Source: Chionis minor (taxonomy: Eukaryota; Chordata; Aves; Charadriiformes; Chionididae). Taken from it: a stretch of 64,000 nucleotides of DNA. The DNA is taken from contig VZSF01006574.1 of assembly GCA_013398295.1 (NCBI GenBank), positions 744,001-808,000 of the forward strand, in the 5' to 3' direction. The notes below the pieces were generated by a model, which was not told the origin of the DNA, searched no databases, and saw only the letters and a list, made by a program, of their open reading frames with translations. This document shows, one piece after another, positions 55,501 to 64,000 of the stretch (within the stretch, counting starts at the first letter, position 1; the number at the start of each line of letters is the position of its first letter). The position numbers and the translations under genes were made by a program.

Positions 55501-58500
55501 ATCTGCTTTATAAAAAAGCAGAAAGTCTCAACTGAAATGATAAAAAAAAAATTAAACTGAATAATTTAGTTAGCTAGCTAGTTTAGTTTAGCTAGCCCTT
55601 CATTCTCTGAAGTGAAGCGAAGTGAACAGGTTGCTTGGCCAAGCCAGGCACAGAGAACACAGGTTATCACGAAAGATACACACAGTCAAGTAACACCTAT
55701 GTAAAAGCAGAAGCTAACAACATTGTAATCAAAAAGAAAAATGCACAGAAAGAGAGATGACATTTCTTTAAAGTTATCTCAAATGGCACTGCAGAAGAAA
55801 ACAATATTTAAGGCACAAATACAGCATTCATTGTGAGACCACGCTACATTTTCACTCATTCTTAGAGCTCTGTCTTGCTCTTAGATACACAGGCGTGCAC
55901 CATTAATGGCACTTGCATGGTTGAATTCCCATGTATCATCCTCAGAATAGGAGTTGTGGCTAACCTCTAGTATGTCACATATAAAAAAGTACTCCTCACT
56001 ACATTTCTGTTTCTCACTTCTATACTCTCACTTCCCTGTATGTGTAAAGCATGTGGCTTATTGGCAGGACGTCTGACCACACTGAATAGATCTCCTAAAT
56101 GCAGGCTTAAAGTTTGATAGTTGTACTATCAGTCAACTTTTCTGTGTATGAATCTCTCTTCCTTTGCGACTGCATTTTCCCCTTTTTGAACCTTTTAAAA
56201 GAGGCTAAATATAAGAATGGAAAATACGGATGGAATTTATGTTTCAAATTAGCTTTTAATGCAATCAGTGTGCTTATTTAAGAAGGAGGATACATATGAG
56301 CACGTGCATACGTGTACATGTACTTTTACAACTTCTACATGCATCTACTACATTTATTAAATCTGTCTAGTGGATAATATCAAGACTTCTGCCTTAGCAA
56401 TATGCTAATGCTTGCTCAAGCTTTTCAATGCAGTGCTGAAACCATCCTCGACACAGCTCTGAAGCAGTAGCTGCAGCACCCCTGACTGCTGGATAAATGG
56501 AGTAAGAGAGATGAAATTTATCAGGGCTGCCAAGAAGTGTGCATCAAGACACATTTTTGATTAACGTAAGTGTGCGCTATTCTCACAAGTGACAAAAAAA
56601 TGGGAAGAAATTGTAACTGGCATATGTCAAGAGATTTAACCTGTCCACCTGACGACTTGCTTTTTGCAAACACCACTCCTTTTATTCACTTACCAATTAA
56701 TTGGGGGTAAATTGAAGGAGGAAACCTTTGCTTCTAACATACTATCACTCTTCTAAAAAGTAAAAGCTCTAGAGTGGACAAATTTATTTACTTAAAAGAA
56801 GCAACATTTCCAAGGGCATAATATGTGCTAGGCACCTAGTGGTACTTAAACTGACATTTATGCCTTTGAAAATTTCTCCCAAGAATCTCTGATGTAAGCA
56901 TATAAATCATATTGTCTGTCTGTAAGTAACCAAAGACAGAACTGGATAAAGCACTCCGACACATGAAGGACCAAGAAACTCGTAGTGACTCCAAAGCCAT
57001 TTCAGAAAACCAGAGGAATAGGGCTTTTGTTATGTATTTTTCCAGGAAGGACAAAGTATCACTGTGCATAAGAACGGCTGATACAACTGAGCACCACAGA
57101 AGTGCCAAAGAAAACAGAAAGAAATATAACCTATTCCAGCAGAAATGATGCAGGCTAGGGAGTAGAGTGACCCAGGTTCTCTGATGCTGCCTATGACATG
57201 AAGCAAACCATTCTACCTTCCCTTTACTTGACTTTCCTGTGGATAAAATACGTAAATAATGATGCTGAAAGGATTTCTAGAACCACCAGTATGCCTAGGT
57301 GCTGGCTGACATTCAAAATATTGTTACTGAAGATGGAGGACTGCTGTACAGGAGGCTGTACTATCACAGAATATATTCAAGGGAAATTTAAAAAGTCAAA
57401 CCGACAGAAATCAAAAGGTGTTGTATTCAGACCAGACTATCTGCAGCGGAGATTGCCTCGTGTGAGAAAGAAAGCACAGCCAACCTGGGCAAGGAAGGAG
57501 AAGGCAGACCACCTTTATCAGAGCACTGAGGATGAAAAGGTTATTGCCTGCTTGTTATGATCAGTGAGTCAGAGGAAGACAAATAAATGACAATGCCTTG
57601 ATATTGTGTGATTGCTGCTGGCATGAAGGAGAGAGGTGGAGAAGGAAATCGAAGTGCCTGATTCATTGTTTGCCCTTATACATGGACCAAACACAGCACA
57701 TGCAAATACACCTAGCAAAGGGCAGGAAGGTCAACTAAAACAAGACCAAGGGATAACTAGGAAAAGAAGTAACCAGCAATAAGGCACTGATCCTGACTAA
57801 ACTCTCCAGTCTGGCGACCTTCTCGATGCTTCCCTGTCTTTCCTATCCAAATATATCTCCTGTATTGTACTTTTCATTGGACAATGACATTGGCTTTTAC
57901 ATTGGATTAAAATCCAAACCTAGTGCAATACCTAAGCATAAATGCATTATTGCCCATACATGTATTTGCGACTATTTTGATGCTCATTGAATCCTCTCTA
58001 TGCTTTACGCAGATGATGTAGTTAGCTAGGCAGGTTAAGGAATGTTACAATTAGCATCTTACTGAAAAACAAAGTACGATATGCAAGAAGGATCTGCTGC
58101 AGCTGCAGCTTCACATGGATGGAATGTGCCATGTAAGAGTTCAGTAACGTTTCCAGTATTTTGCCCTTTTGTGCTTCAGAGAAAAAGGAATGTTGCATTG
58201 AAAGGAGGATTCACTGTATACCTAGAAATCTGTAAGACACAATTTCTCTCCTACTGATCACTTCTAATCAGACAGATGGATACATTGCCACAGAAAAAAC
58301 ACCAAAAAACCCCCAAAAACTAAAACAATGACTGCATCATTTTTATTTATTTCTTGCATTCTCTGTTCACGTAGCAAGAAATTTAATTCCAGTTGGATCA
58401 GTCTCCTGTGATATTTTTTTCTTTCATTTAATATATTTTTTAAATGCTTAGAGGCATTATGACAGAAAAGCATGTATTTTTTGCCCTGGTTTATACCCAT

Positions 58501-61500
58501 CATCCTTACCATTACAACAAGACAAAAGCATTAAAGTAAAATTAATCATGTCAAAAGATTTTAGCAAAAAACAAGGGAGACCATGCATAAAGCATCGCTT
58601 TGTCTAGTGTGAAGTCACGCTCTGATTAAAAACATATAATGAAAGTGAAAGTAATACATCATTGCCTTAGCAGTAGGGTTTTTGGGAGAGCTATGCAATT
58701 CTGAACACAAAAAATCTTTATAGGCTCTGGATTTTGAAACTTGCAATTATTATAGAATAAGTCTAACAAACAAAACATTGTTTCACTTCCTTAAAGTTTA
58801 ATTGATTTTGAACATTGCAGTTAAAACAAACAACCGAAGGAATTCTAGGATTAAACAAGGACTCCTGGCAGGACCGTCGCTGGTAATTAAAAGCGAAGCA
58901 GCAGTGGCTAGTTCTGAGCAGTGAGCCATGAGGTCGTGACACAGAGACACCCCCCCCGCCACTGCCCCATATCCAGTAAGTAGTTAGGAGGACTGCAAAA
59001 TATCATGGAATAATGAAACCCCATTAACAGAGCAGAACTTTTGCTGTTACTAAGGCCTGTCAAACACCCATCAGCCGTCCAGATTGTGTCACTGTCAGTG
59101 GCAGCCTGTTGCTGCTACCTGACGCAGGTAGCACCCAGTTGAAAAATGATCTGGTGTTGGTGCATGTATAAGCAAGCCTGAAAAGAAATCACGCAGTGAA
59201 GATCTGGTCGCTGTACTCTGCCATACAGCCTACGAAAGCCTCTACTTTGCTCAGGCACAACAGGGCAATAAGAAACGTTCCAAATTATATAGCAACCTCC
59301 ACACTCTGAACCTCAGACTAGGATTATGCCCACATCAAGTAAAAATAGGTGGCAGAAAATGTTTGTAAAATGCCACTTACTTTCTCTGCTTTTTTCCCCC
59401 TTTATTCTGTCTCTATTCTTTGTTACCAACATAGAAAAAATAATTCTCTGAGAAATACCAGACAGGAAAAATACACAGTAATACTAGACTGTGAAAAATC
59501 TACAGATCCCCTGAGCCATAGCATTCTTGCCTATAGATGATGACATTAAAAAATTGGAAATGGGTGCATGCTTCCCCTCCTCTTCTGGATCTATGAACAA
59601 GGCAAGTTGTTTTCCTGATACCTTTAGAATTACTCCCATTAGTACTGATGCATTTGGTGCTTTGGGTAGCCAGGCAGAGAGAGGTGGGCAGTATCCCCTG
59701 CCAATAGATCTAGTCTTGTCGCGGGAACAAAATGAGATTGCTACTCTGCTGAGCTGTCATACTCGACAGCTTGTGCTGTTCCACCTGCAACTGTCTTCAT
59801 AGCTCCAACTGCAGAGCCACAACTTATGTGGAGTCCACAGTTTCTGATGGCTGATCATCTCCTGTTCCTTACGCATCCAACAGAGCCCTAAGCAACTGAG
59901 TGGCTGCAACAGCCACTCTCCACATGGAGAAGGAAAAAGGCACCAGGCGACTAGTTCCTCCTCAAATAGGTTTGCTGACCCTGCTGAATAACCTCAGTGG
60001 AGAGTAACAAGAGGAGATCTGGTCTCCTCTCACCCATCTCCTCCTCCGTGGCCCTGCCACTGCACCCAGGACTGTTTGCAAGCTTCTTCCCCATCTTCCT
60101 CATTCCCAAGTGCCACTGGCACAGGGAGCAGGAAATTAGTAATGTAGATAGGTTTGAAGGAGGGAAAGTGGGGAAAGTGGAATTTCTGTGCACGTTTACA
60201 TCGGATCAGTTAGCCTCTAAGTACAAAAACTGGCTCTTTGTTGGTGCGTGGGGGAGTCTACTGGGGGGCAGAACATTAAAGAAAAGCCTTTCTAAATATT
60301 TGCTAGTACAGGAGGAAACCAAATACACCTCAGGTGATAGTAAGATAGAACATCCTGAAATACCAGTAGACAAGGACTGAGATTCTTCTCATCACAGAAC
60401 CTCATGAGCAGGACATGGCTTTTATTCTGTCCCTGCTCACTAGGGAGCAAACCCCTCATTTACACTGATGAGTTGAGGATGAACTGGAACCTCAGGACTG
60501 ACAGAACTGTCTAAACAGGTGAAAAAGAAACAGAAAAAGAAATATTCCTCCTTTGCCACTGATTGTTATGTCTCTGCTAAGAATACACAGACCAATTATT
60601 TTCCAAAACTGATGACTCTTGAGAGAGGTGAAAGGGTAAAGAAAGGAAATAAATGTACTTCTTCCTAAACGGCAAAAAGTACATGAAAAATAAAGACAGA
60701 GCAATGTCCCTAAATTCCCACACATCATAAATATCATATGCTGATACAACACCCCTGGTGTAGCATGTTATAATGTGATTAGTTTGTGGTCTTCCCTAAA
60801 ACTGCTCAGTCACAGTTCTTCAAGTCCCTAAACTGCAGAGCCCTTCAGTATTTTGTGGAGAGGACAAAAGTTCTACTCCAGCTTGTCTCCACTTCCCATC
60901 CTCTCTTACATTAAGTTAGAAAATAACACAGAGGATACTTGAAACTCTTATTTCAACTTTTTTAAAGAAATAATTACTGCTCTCATTTGGTGAGTAGTAA
61001 TACTATTTTCTACAAAACCATGCTTGTTAACACTTAGCCCTTTTCAGTGTGAAAAGACACCCTTGAACAGCAGTCCCGGCCAAGAGGGCATCCTTTTCTA
61101 GCAGTTTTTGTAAGAACAGGATTACTCATGTCATGAGAGCGCCGTGTGTTTGACAGCCGCTGTCTCAGCCAGCACTGAGACTGATCCTGGGACCTTCAGG
61201 ACTTGCAGTGCTGAGCACCAAGTGCTTGAACATGAGGTAGCTAGGACTGTAATAGACACATTATCTTTTGGTCATAGCACAGAAGGTTACATGCATTAAT
61301 CAGAATTGAGGGGAGAATTTTTGTTTACTGTTTGTTATTATTTGTTGGAGGTAACACAGAAAAGACCACATTCTTTTGAAAAATTACATAAAATTATTCA
61401 GAAACACTTCTCAACGCCATCATAGTCGGTGGTGTTATTCACATACTATATGGATTGTTACAACGGATTTTTAACCAGAGCATTTAGGTATCAAGCCTCT

Positions 61501-63171
61501 GGGTCCAGTTTCCCATGGTTTTGGAGACAGCATCACAATGTTAAGTAGTGAAGAACCAAATAAATTTAATTTTTACAAAACCTGACACACCTACAGATAA
61601 GTAAGACTGCAAATAAAGTTTTTTACTGTGTTTTTCAGTAGAGAGTTCAGATCTTGAAGTAAGAGATCCATTTCTCCTGCCTATCCTGGTAAGCCACTAG
61701 ATTAGACACAGCAAATTCAAAAAACCTCAACACTTTTGCCTTACATACTATCATTGATTTTTCACTGACTTACCACCTTCAGAATTTTCTTAGAAGTAGC
61801 ATACAGAGGTGAGTATCACATCTCATTATTCTGAAAAATGTGAAGCATAGTATGTTCCCTAGTACAGATGCTGCAGACTTTTCTAATGTACAGTTCATAT
61901 GACCTTTTGTAATTGCCATTCTTATTCAACACCCTCAACTGTTAGTCCAGGGCATCCATACCTAGGCAGTCCTTACGTTGCAGCACTTTGAGAAAGGCTC
62001 CCAAATTTTCCCTGGGAGAAAGCAACTTGCAAAGGCATCATTTCAAGTCCTGCATTACAGCAGTATTTTTAATTCTTTTTCATCCTAATCTGTGCATAAA
62101 ATATTAGTACGGATGTAACCCATTAAAGGGCTTTGGATAAGGGATGAAGAACAGAATTCTGTAAAAGGTATTTTACTGGGGGGAAAAAAAAGCAGGTCTA
62201 TTAGGAAATCCAGGTTTTACCAGTTGTCCAGTTTTAGAAGTATGGCTTTGATTTATGGATCAAAATTGCTCATTTATTATTTTATCTATACTGCTTTGGG
62301 CAATTTTGACAGTTAAAATTTAGTTTTATTGACCAATGCAGCCGGTTTAGCCACAAGGGGACTAATGCACACACAGCCTGCTGCACTCAAAAAGCTATGA
62401 TTTGATTCCATGACCAAGTCAGACTGGGAATCGCAACCAACATAACAATAAGTTCCAAATCTCGATGCTCGAGGCAAAATACTTACTCTAAAACACAATC
62501 AACCTTTAAAAGAAGGTGGGAAAGAATTTTGTGATAGGAGCCTCCGTGCACCGTTTACTGTAGCTGATCTATTCCACCAATGCTGCTGTCAGCAATGGAC
62601 GCAGAGCAGTACAGAGGAAACCTTTCTTTAATGATTGTGGACAACAGATAAAGCTGGAAGAAGGAAATGAAAATGCAAAAGAGAATCAAAGGTGTGCTCT
62701 AGTACTATGGCTTACCAGGGATGTGAGTCTGAGAAAACTGTCTTGAACTTTGCCTTTTTTTTTTTAATAAACCACATTTTATTCATATGTACATAAATAT
62801 GCATGTATTCATGTTGCAGTATGAAAGACTTACAAGTTTACTTAAAAAACTTACTGGAATGATTTTAAGCCAATGTTAATTTAGGCCTATCCTATTATAA
62901 AATTAGCAATCTCAATTTATTGCTCCATTGTGAAGCCCCTTGTGATACATAAACAAATCTCTGAAGAGAAACAAATCAATAAAGTGTCTAATTTGATTAA
63001 CCATGTTTTTAAATTCATCAAGACAACTGTACAAAAATAAACCACTTACTTGTCAGTATTTTCCACGTCTTCTTTTCATCATCATAATACTGAACCAAAT
63101 TGCTGGGTAGCCGGTCAGGTCCGGGAGGCAATCCTCCAACCAATAACAGCATTTTCTTATTGGAACGAATT
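19416..63171 (-). CDS. KLHL14: KLHL14 (kelch-like 14 / Printor), coding exons 2-8, 5' part outside window
   Basis: The coding join on the minus strand is 63171-63050, 34382-34293, 29833-29755, 23462-23272, 23114-22956, 20190-20033, 19556-19416. Total 940 nt: one trailing base of an Arg codon, 312 complete codons and a TGA stop, in frame across every junction. The protein is the C-terminal half of KLHL14. It has six kelch repeats, each with the Gly-Gly doublet and a conserved Trp after a Tyr/Asp stretch (for example YDDEKKTW, RYDPRFNSW, CYNLETNEW, CYDPVMDVW, CYDPKGDQW, CYSPEKGTW). The BTB and BACK domains are on the first coding exon, beyond 64000. From family knowledge, KLHL14 is an ER-associated torsinA-binding protein (Printor) and a BTB-kelch protein linked to CUL3 ubiquitin ligase control of the B-cell receptor. 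The near-identity to the mammalian protein as I recall it makes the call firm. The frame shows no disruption, so the gene appears functional. Confidence 0.96.
19557..20032 (-). other. KLHL14 intron 7 (476 bp)
   Basis: Canonical GT donor (20032-20031) and AG acceptor (19558-19557). No repeat, RNA gene or open frame of note inside it. Confidence 0.9.
20033..20190 (-). CDS. KLHL14: KLHL14 coding exon 7
   Basis: 158 nt, entered through a ttatccag acceptor. It completes a Gly codon split with exon 6, then reads FSHLDVMLVECYDPKGDQW, the end of kelch repeat 5. It continues through EGRSGPGCAVLDDSIYLVGG, the start of repeat 6 with its Gly-Gly doublet, and ends at YSWSM followed by a gtgtgt donor. Confidence 0.96.
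20191..22955 (-). other. KLHL14 intron 6 (2.8 kb)
   Basis: Canonical GT...AG boundaries. It contains a T15 run on the plus strand at 22214-22228 next to an A-rich stretch at about 22250-22260, otherwise ordinary intronic DNA. Open frames of 100-180 codons on either strand (for example 21677-22207, plus) show no recognisable domain. Confidence 0.85.
22956..23114 (-). CDS. KLHL14: KLHL14 coding exon 6
   Basis: 159 nt, entered through a tactttgcag acceptor. It reads GVHNGEYVPWLYCYDPVMDV and W (kelch repeat 4), then RAIHTLAVMNDRLYAIGG (start of repeat 5) and NHLK, ending with one base of a Gly codon before a gtcaca donor. The first Gly of the exon is completed by the last base of exon 5, so the Gly-Gly doublet of repeat 4 straddles the splice junction. 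Confidence 0.96.
23115..23271 (-). other. KLHL14 intron 5: 157 bp, GC-AG type
   Basis: To keep the reading frame and the conserved ISGGVHNGEY protein sequence, exon 5 must end at TCAG and the intron must begin GCCAGT (23271-23266). The acceptor is a normal tttgcag. The donor is therefore GC rather than GT; a GC donor is a known minor class of U2-type introns. It is also by far the shortest intron seen here. Reading through it gives an in-frame TAA (23257-23255) and then AATAAA (23211-23206). Confidence 0.85.
23272..23462 (-). CDS. KLHL14: KLHL14 coding exon 5
   Basis: 191 nt, entered through a gtcctccag acceptor. It completes an Arg codon and reads RASFYACRLDKNLYVIGG (start of kelch repeat 3), NETGYLSSVECYNLETNEW (its conserved Trp), then SSLPQPLAAHAGAVHNGKIY and IS, the start of repeat 4. 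It ends at a GC donor (see intron 5). Confidence 0.96.
23463..29754 (-). other. KLHL14 intron 4 (6.3 kb)
   Basis: Canonical gtaaaa donor and ccag acceptor. Somewhat GC-richer and CpG-containing at about 24.4-24.9 kb. A copy of the phrase 'gttgactttaatgggaac' is at about 27587-27604, one of a family of such phrases in the window. I see no exon, RNA gene or well-preserved transposable element. Confidence 0.8.
29755..29833 (-). CDS. KLHL14: KLHL14 coding exon 4
   Basis: 79 nt, entered through a atctttacag acceptor. It completes a Gly codon and reads KHSTNFVSRYDPRFNSWIQ then LPPMQE plus two bases of an Arg codon, before a gtaaaa donor. This is the second half of kelch repeat 2 with its conserved Tyr and Trp. 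Confidence 0.96.
29834..34292 (-). other. KLHL14 intron 3 (4.5 kb)
   Basis: Canonical gtatgt donor and acag acceptor. It carries a decayed CR1 LINE at about 31.60-32.06 kb in the orientation opposite to the gene. The rest is AT-rich intronic DNA without recognisable genes. Confidence 0.85.
31600..32060 (+). mobile_element. Decayed CR1-family LINE 3' fragment
   Basis: Ordered blocks match the 3' end of an old CR1 lineage. They are 'cacaaagaagagctac' (about 31660), 'atcagaggaacaaatctcc' (about 31789), 'ggaaattagaataaggtttc' (about 31890-31910), 'aacagctttccaacagg' (about 31936) and a final part resembling 'gggatggtatgatgg' near 32020. The element is heavily mutated and inactive. It is antisense to KLHL14. 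Whether the sequence from about 31160 belongs to the same element is unclear. Confidence 0.78.
34293..34382 (-). CDS. KLHL14: KLHL14 coding exon 3
   Basis: 90 nt, entered through a ttacttccag acceptor. It completes an Ile codon and reads MPYNSAHHCVVEVENFLFVL then GGEDQWNPN, ending with one base of a Gly codon before a gtatgt donor. This is the end of kelch repeat 1 and the start of repeat 2 with its Gly-Gly doublet. Confidence 0.96.
35463..35479. repeat. Poly(A) run
   Basis: Seventeen consecutive A on the plus strand; possibly a retrosequence tail relic, but no element was recognised upstream. Confidence 0.95.
38822..38838. repeat. Poly(A) run
   Basis: Seventeen consecutive A on the plus strand within AT-rich intronic DNA. 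Confidence 0.95.
43765..43787 (+). repeat. GGGTT pentamer tract, G-quadruplex-capable
   Basis: Five GGG runs at 43765, 43770, 43775, 43780 and 43785 are separated by two-base loops (AT, then TT three times). This is a textbook intramolecular G-quadruplex pattern, on the strand opposite to the KLHL14 transcript. Confidence 0.85.
45325..45400 (+). mobile_element. MIR-like SINE fragment
   Basis: The phrases 'tgactttaagctccttgcac' and 'ttcctcatctgcaaaatggg' followed by 'aacaatag' match the well-known MIR block (…cctcatctgtaaaatggg…aataatag) in order. MIR elements are ancient and found across amniotes. The boundaries are vague and the remainder is too decayed to follow. Confidence 0.6.
45690..46360. 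promoter_or_regulatory. CpG-rich patch inside intron 2 (candidate CpG island)
   Basis: By eye I count roughly 34 CpG in about 660 bp at clearly raised GC content, in contrast to AT-rich flanks. Dense parts are 45724-45775 and 46154-46350. It includes a (TCC)n run and C/G homopolymers near 45983-45998. In vertebrates this composition suggests an internal promoter, an alternative first exon or an enhancer. No start site, TATA box or splice pattern could be fixed, so the strand is left open. Confidence 0.4.
45892..45916. repeat. (TCC)n trinucleotide repeat
   Basis: About eight TCC units on the plus strand, within the CpG-rich patch of intron 2; purine-rich (GGA)n on the KLHL14 sense strand. Confidence 0.92.
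51674..51689. repeat. Poly(T) run
   Basis: Sixteen consecutive T on the plus strand preceded by C-rich sequence; simple low-complexity DNA. Confidence 0.93.
52870..53115 (-). mobile_element. Decayed CR1/L3-like LINE 3' fragment
   Basis: On the plus strand the blocks 'tcttaagcaatgggatttcc', 'gggagattattccgcaacct', 'aatagatctcaatgtcagga' and 'agttttttcctgatattcag' occur consecutively. These are the antisense of a well-known CR1/L3 3' block (…ttcctgacaatgagatctattaggttgtggaataatctccc…). The element is therefore in the same orientation as KLHL14. Its upstream part fades after about 53110, near 'tgctctagttatgc'. Confidence 0.85.
53445..53545 (+). repeat. Polypurine tract, G-rich
   Basis: Almost every base is A or G on the plus strand, with several G runs including G7 (53464-53470), GGG, GGG and GGGG (to about 53496). 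It may form G-quadruplex or triplex structures. On the KLHL14 transcript it is a long pyrimidine tract inside intron 2. Confidence 0.85.
54528..54553. repeat. Perfect 13-bp tandem duplication
   Basis: The unit 'tgggacatgaggg' occurs twice, head to tail, at 54528-54540 and 54541-54553; a small slippage duplication. Confidence 0.95.
55566..55597. repeat. TTAG/CTAG short-period repeat
   Basis: The tract is built of 'ttag', 'ctag' and 'tttag' units and includes the self-complementary 'gctagctagc'-like core. It is low-complexity DNA, followed at about 55609 by another short repeat of 'gaagtgaagcgaagtgaa' type. Confidence 0.8.
58290..58330. repeat. A/C-rich low-complexity stretch
   Basis: Runs of A alternate with C on the plus strand ('aaaaaacaccaaaaaaccccc'-like). 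A similar stretch lies at about 46570-46625. No function is suggested. Confidence 0.8.
63050..63171 (-). CDS. KLHL14: KLHL14 coding exon 2 (first exon in window)
   Basis: 122 nt. It begins with the last base of an Arg codon shared with the off-window exon, then reads IRSNKKMLLLVGGLPPGPDR, LPSNLVQYYDDEKKTW and KILT, and ends ACAA before a strong gtaagt donor. It holds the start of kelch repeat 1, with its Gly-Gly doublet and Trp, just after the BACK domain. The acceptor ends gtgaag, a less favourable A at -3, but has a fair pyrimidine tract (ctttcctcttgttt) upstream. Its boundary is supported by the protein match. Confidence 0.95.
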
Positions 63172-64000
63172 CTTCACCCAAAACAAGAGGAAAGATGAAC
63201 AACCACATTACTGAGGAGTATTTTTAGTGGCAACAAAATCATAACCATCAAAAGAATGTTCACTGCTTGCAGTTTTCTATTTCATTTTTTGTGTTTCTTT
63301 CCCCAATCATGTCTCAACAATTTTTTGAACCAAGCAGAAAAATGATCAGAAAAGCTGCATATCTCTCTGCTCATGGAATAATAAGCTTCCTTTATGCAAT
63401 TTGTTAGAGGTTCATTCTAGAACGACCTTTTTCTTATATTATCCCTTTAAATCATCACTCTTTACAGCTGAATACACATGAAATGCTCTGGAGTTGTACT
63501 AAGGTTAAGCATTAAAGTTGCATGTCAAAAATCGTATTAGTCAAAATCATTATTATAAGCCATTCTACACTCAAAGAACCTTGAAAAAATTAAGGTTATG
63601 CAGAGAGTTTGTGAGCCAACTCTTTAATCACACACTGAACTTCAGATATATAGTTTAGTACAATTAGCAGCACTGGGCTAATGGTTATGGGTTAAACGCT
63701 ACTTACAAGCACTTTTGTTTGTTTAATTTAGTCCAGACTCTCGCTTTCCCTCTCCCCCCCAGCTCCCCCCCCCCTTCTCTTTGCTCTCCCCCTGTGCACC
63801 ACTGGCTATAGCAACACCAATTGGTAAAAATGAGACTGTGATGTTGTTGTGAGCCTCCCCAGAGTGGAGCCCTGCCAATGCTTGCCACTGATCCAGCGGC
63901 ATGAACCTGCTCAACTGTGCAAAGTCACTCTAATTCCCTCCCTCTGTTTTTCTACCTTCTCCCCCAGGGGGCAACCACTGAAAGGAGTGACTACCCACCC
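63172..64000 (-). other. 3' end of KLHL14 intron 1
   Basis: Intronic sequence upstream of coding exon 2. It contains a C-rich plus-strand tract at 63748-63792 (G-rich in the transcript). No BTB or BACK coding sequence is present, so the preceding exon lies beyond 64000. Confidence 0.85.

Larger units (their letters stand above)
34383..63049 (-). other. KLHL14 intron 2 (28.7 kb)
   Basis: By far the largest intron here, between a gtaagt donor and a cttccag acceptor. No exon on either strand could be supported. Contents listed separately are poly(A) runs, a G4-capable GGGTT tract, a MIR-like fragment, a CpG-rich patch with a (TCC)n run, a polypurine tract and a minus-strand CR1 remnant. Base 36934 is an unresolved 'n'. 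Long open frames (for example 54429-54971, minus) have no recognisable domain. Confidence 0.85.

Noticed and set aside
61140..61250. Possible tRNA-derived SINE (phrase like 'gatcctgggaccttcaggac')
   Set aside because: Only one short block resembles a SINE promoter region; no second block or tail was found.
63703..63914. Minus-strand frames near the window edge, considered as the 3' end of the BTB/BACK exon
   Set aside because: They do not read as BACK-domain sequence and are over low-complexity C-rich DNA; the exon must lie beyond 64000.
1..64000. CRISPR arrays, bacterial operons, phage or plasmid functions, endogenous retroviral genes
   Set aside because: No regularly spaced repeats, no prokaryotic gene organisation, and no retroviral gag/pol/env-like frames were seen.

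Overview
The window looks like a piece of a vertebrate, almost certainly bird (sauropsid), nuclear chromosome. There is one multi-exon gene with large introns, no operon-like coding, no dense young repeats, and a thin scatter of old, decayed CR1-type LINE fragments plus MIR/L2-like remnants. All recognisable coding sequence belongs to one gene on the minus strand: KLHL14 (kelch-like 14, Printor), a BTB-kelch protein. No other protein-coding gene could be supported.

Layout, low to high coordinate. Positions 1-16.9 kb lie downstream of KLHL14 and hold a decayed plus-strand CR1 (about 1.44-2.63 kb), a CpG-dense patch (about 8.0-8.6 kb), an ancient SINE/LINE tail (about 8.9-9.0 kb), two short GT microsatellites and a pyrimidine-rich stretch. 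The KLHL14 3' UTR runs from the stop codon at 19416-19418 down to about 16.9 kb, where a minus-strand AATAAA (16915-16920) marks a plausible end. Coding exons, in transcript order, are 63171-63050, 34382-34293, 29833-29755, 23462-23272, 23114-22956, 20190-20033 and 19556-19416. They splice in a consistent frame into 312 complete codons plus a stop. They encode the whole six-bladed kelch propeller. The first coding exon (BTB and BACK domains) lies beyond position 64000. I number the exons from the BTB exon, so the window holds coding exons 2-8.

The introns are mostly featureless. Intron 2 (28.7 kb) contains a CpG-rich patch near 45.7-46.4 kb, a MIR-like fragment, a minus-strand CR1 fragment near 52.9-53.1 kb and several G-quadruplex-capable tracts. 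Intron 3 contains a plus-strand CR1 fragment near 31.6-32.1 kb. The most distinctive feature is intron 5: only 157 bp long, with a non-canonical GC donor, and carrying an in-frame stop and an AATAAA if it is not removed. I found no evidence of a wholly new biological system; the findings are candidate regulatory and splicing features.
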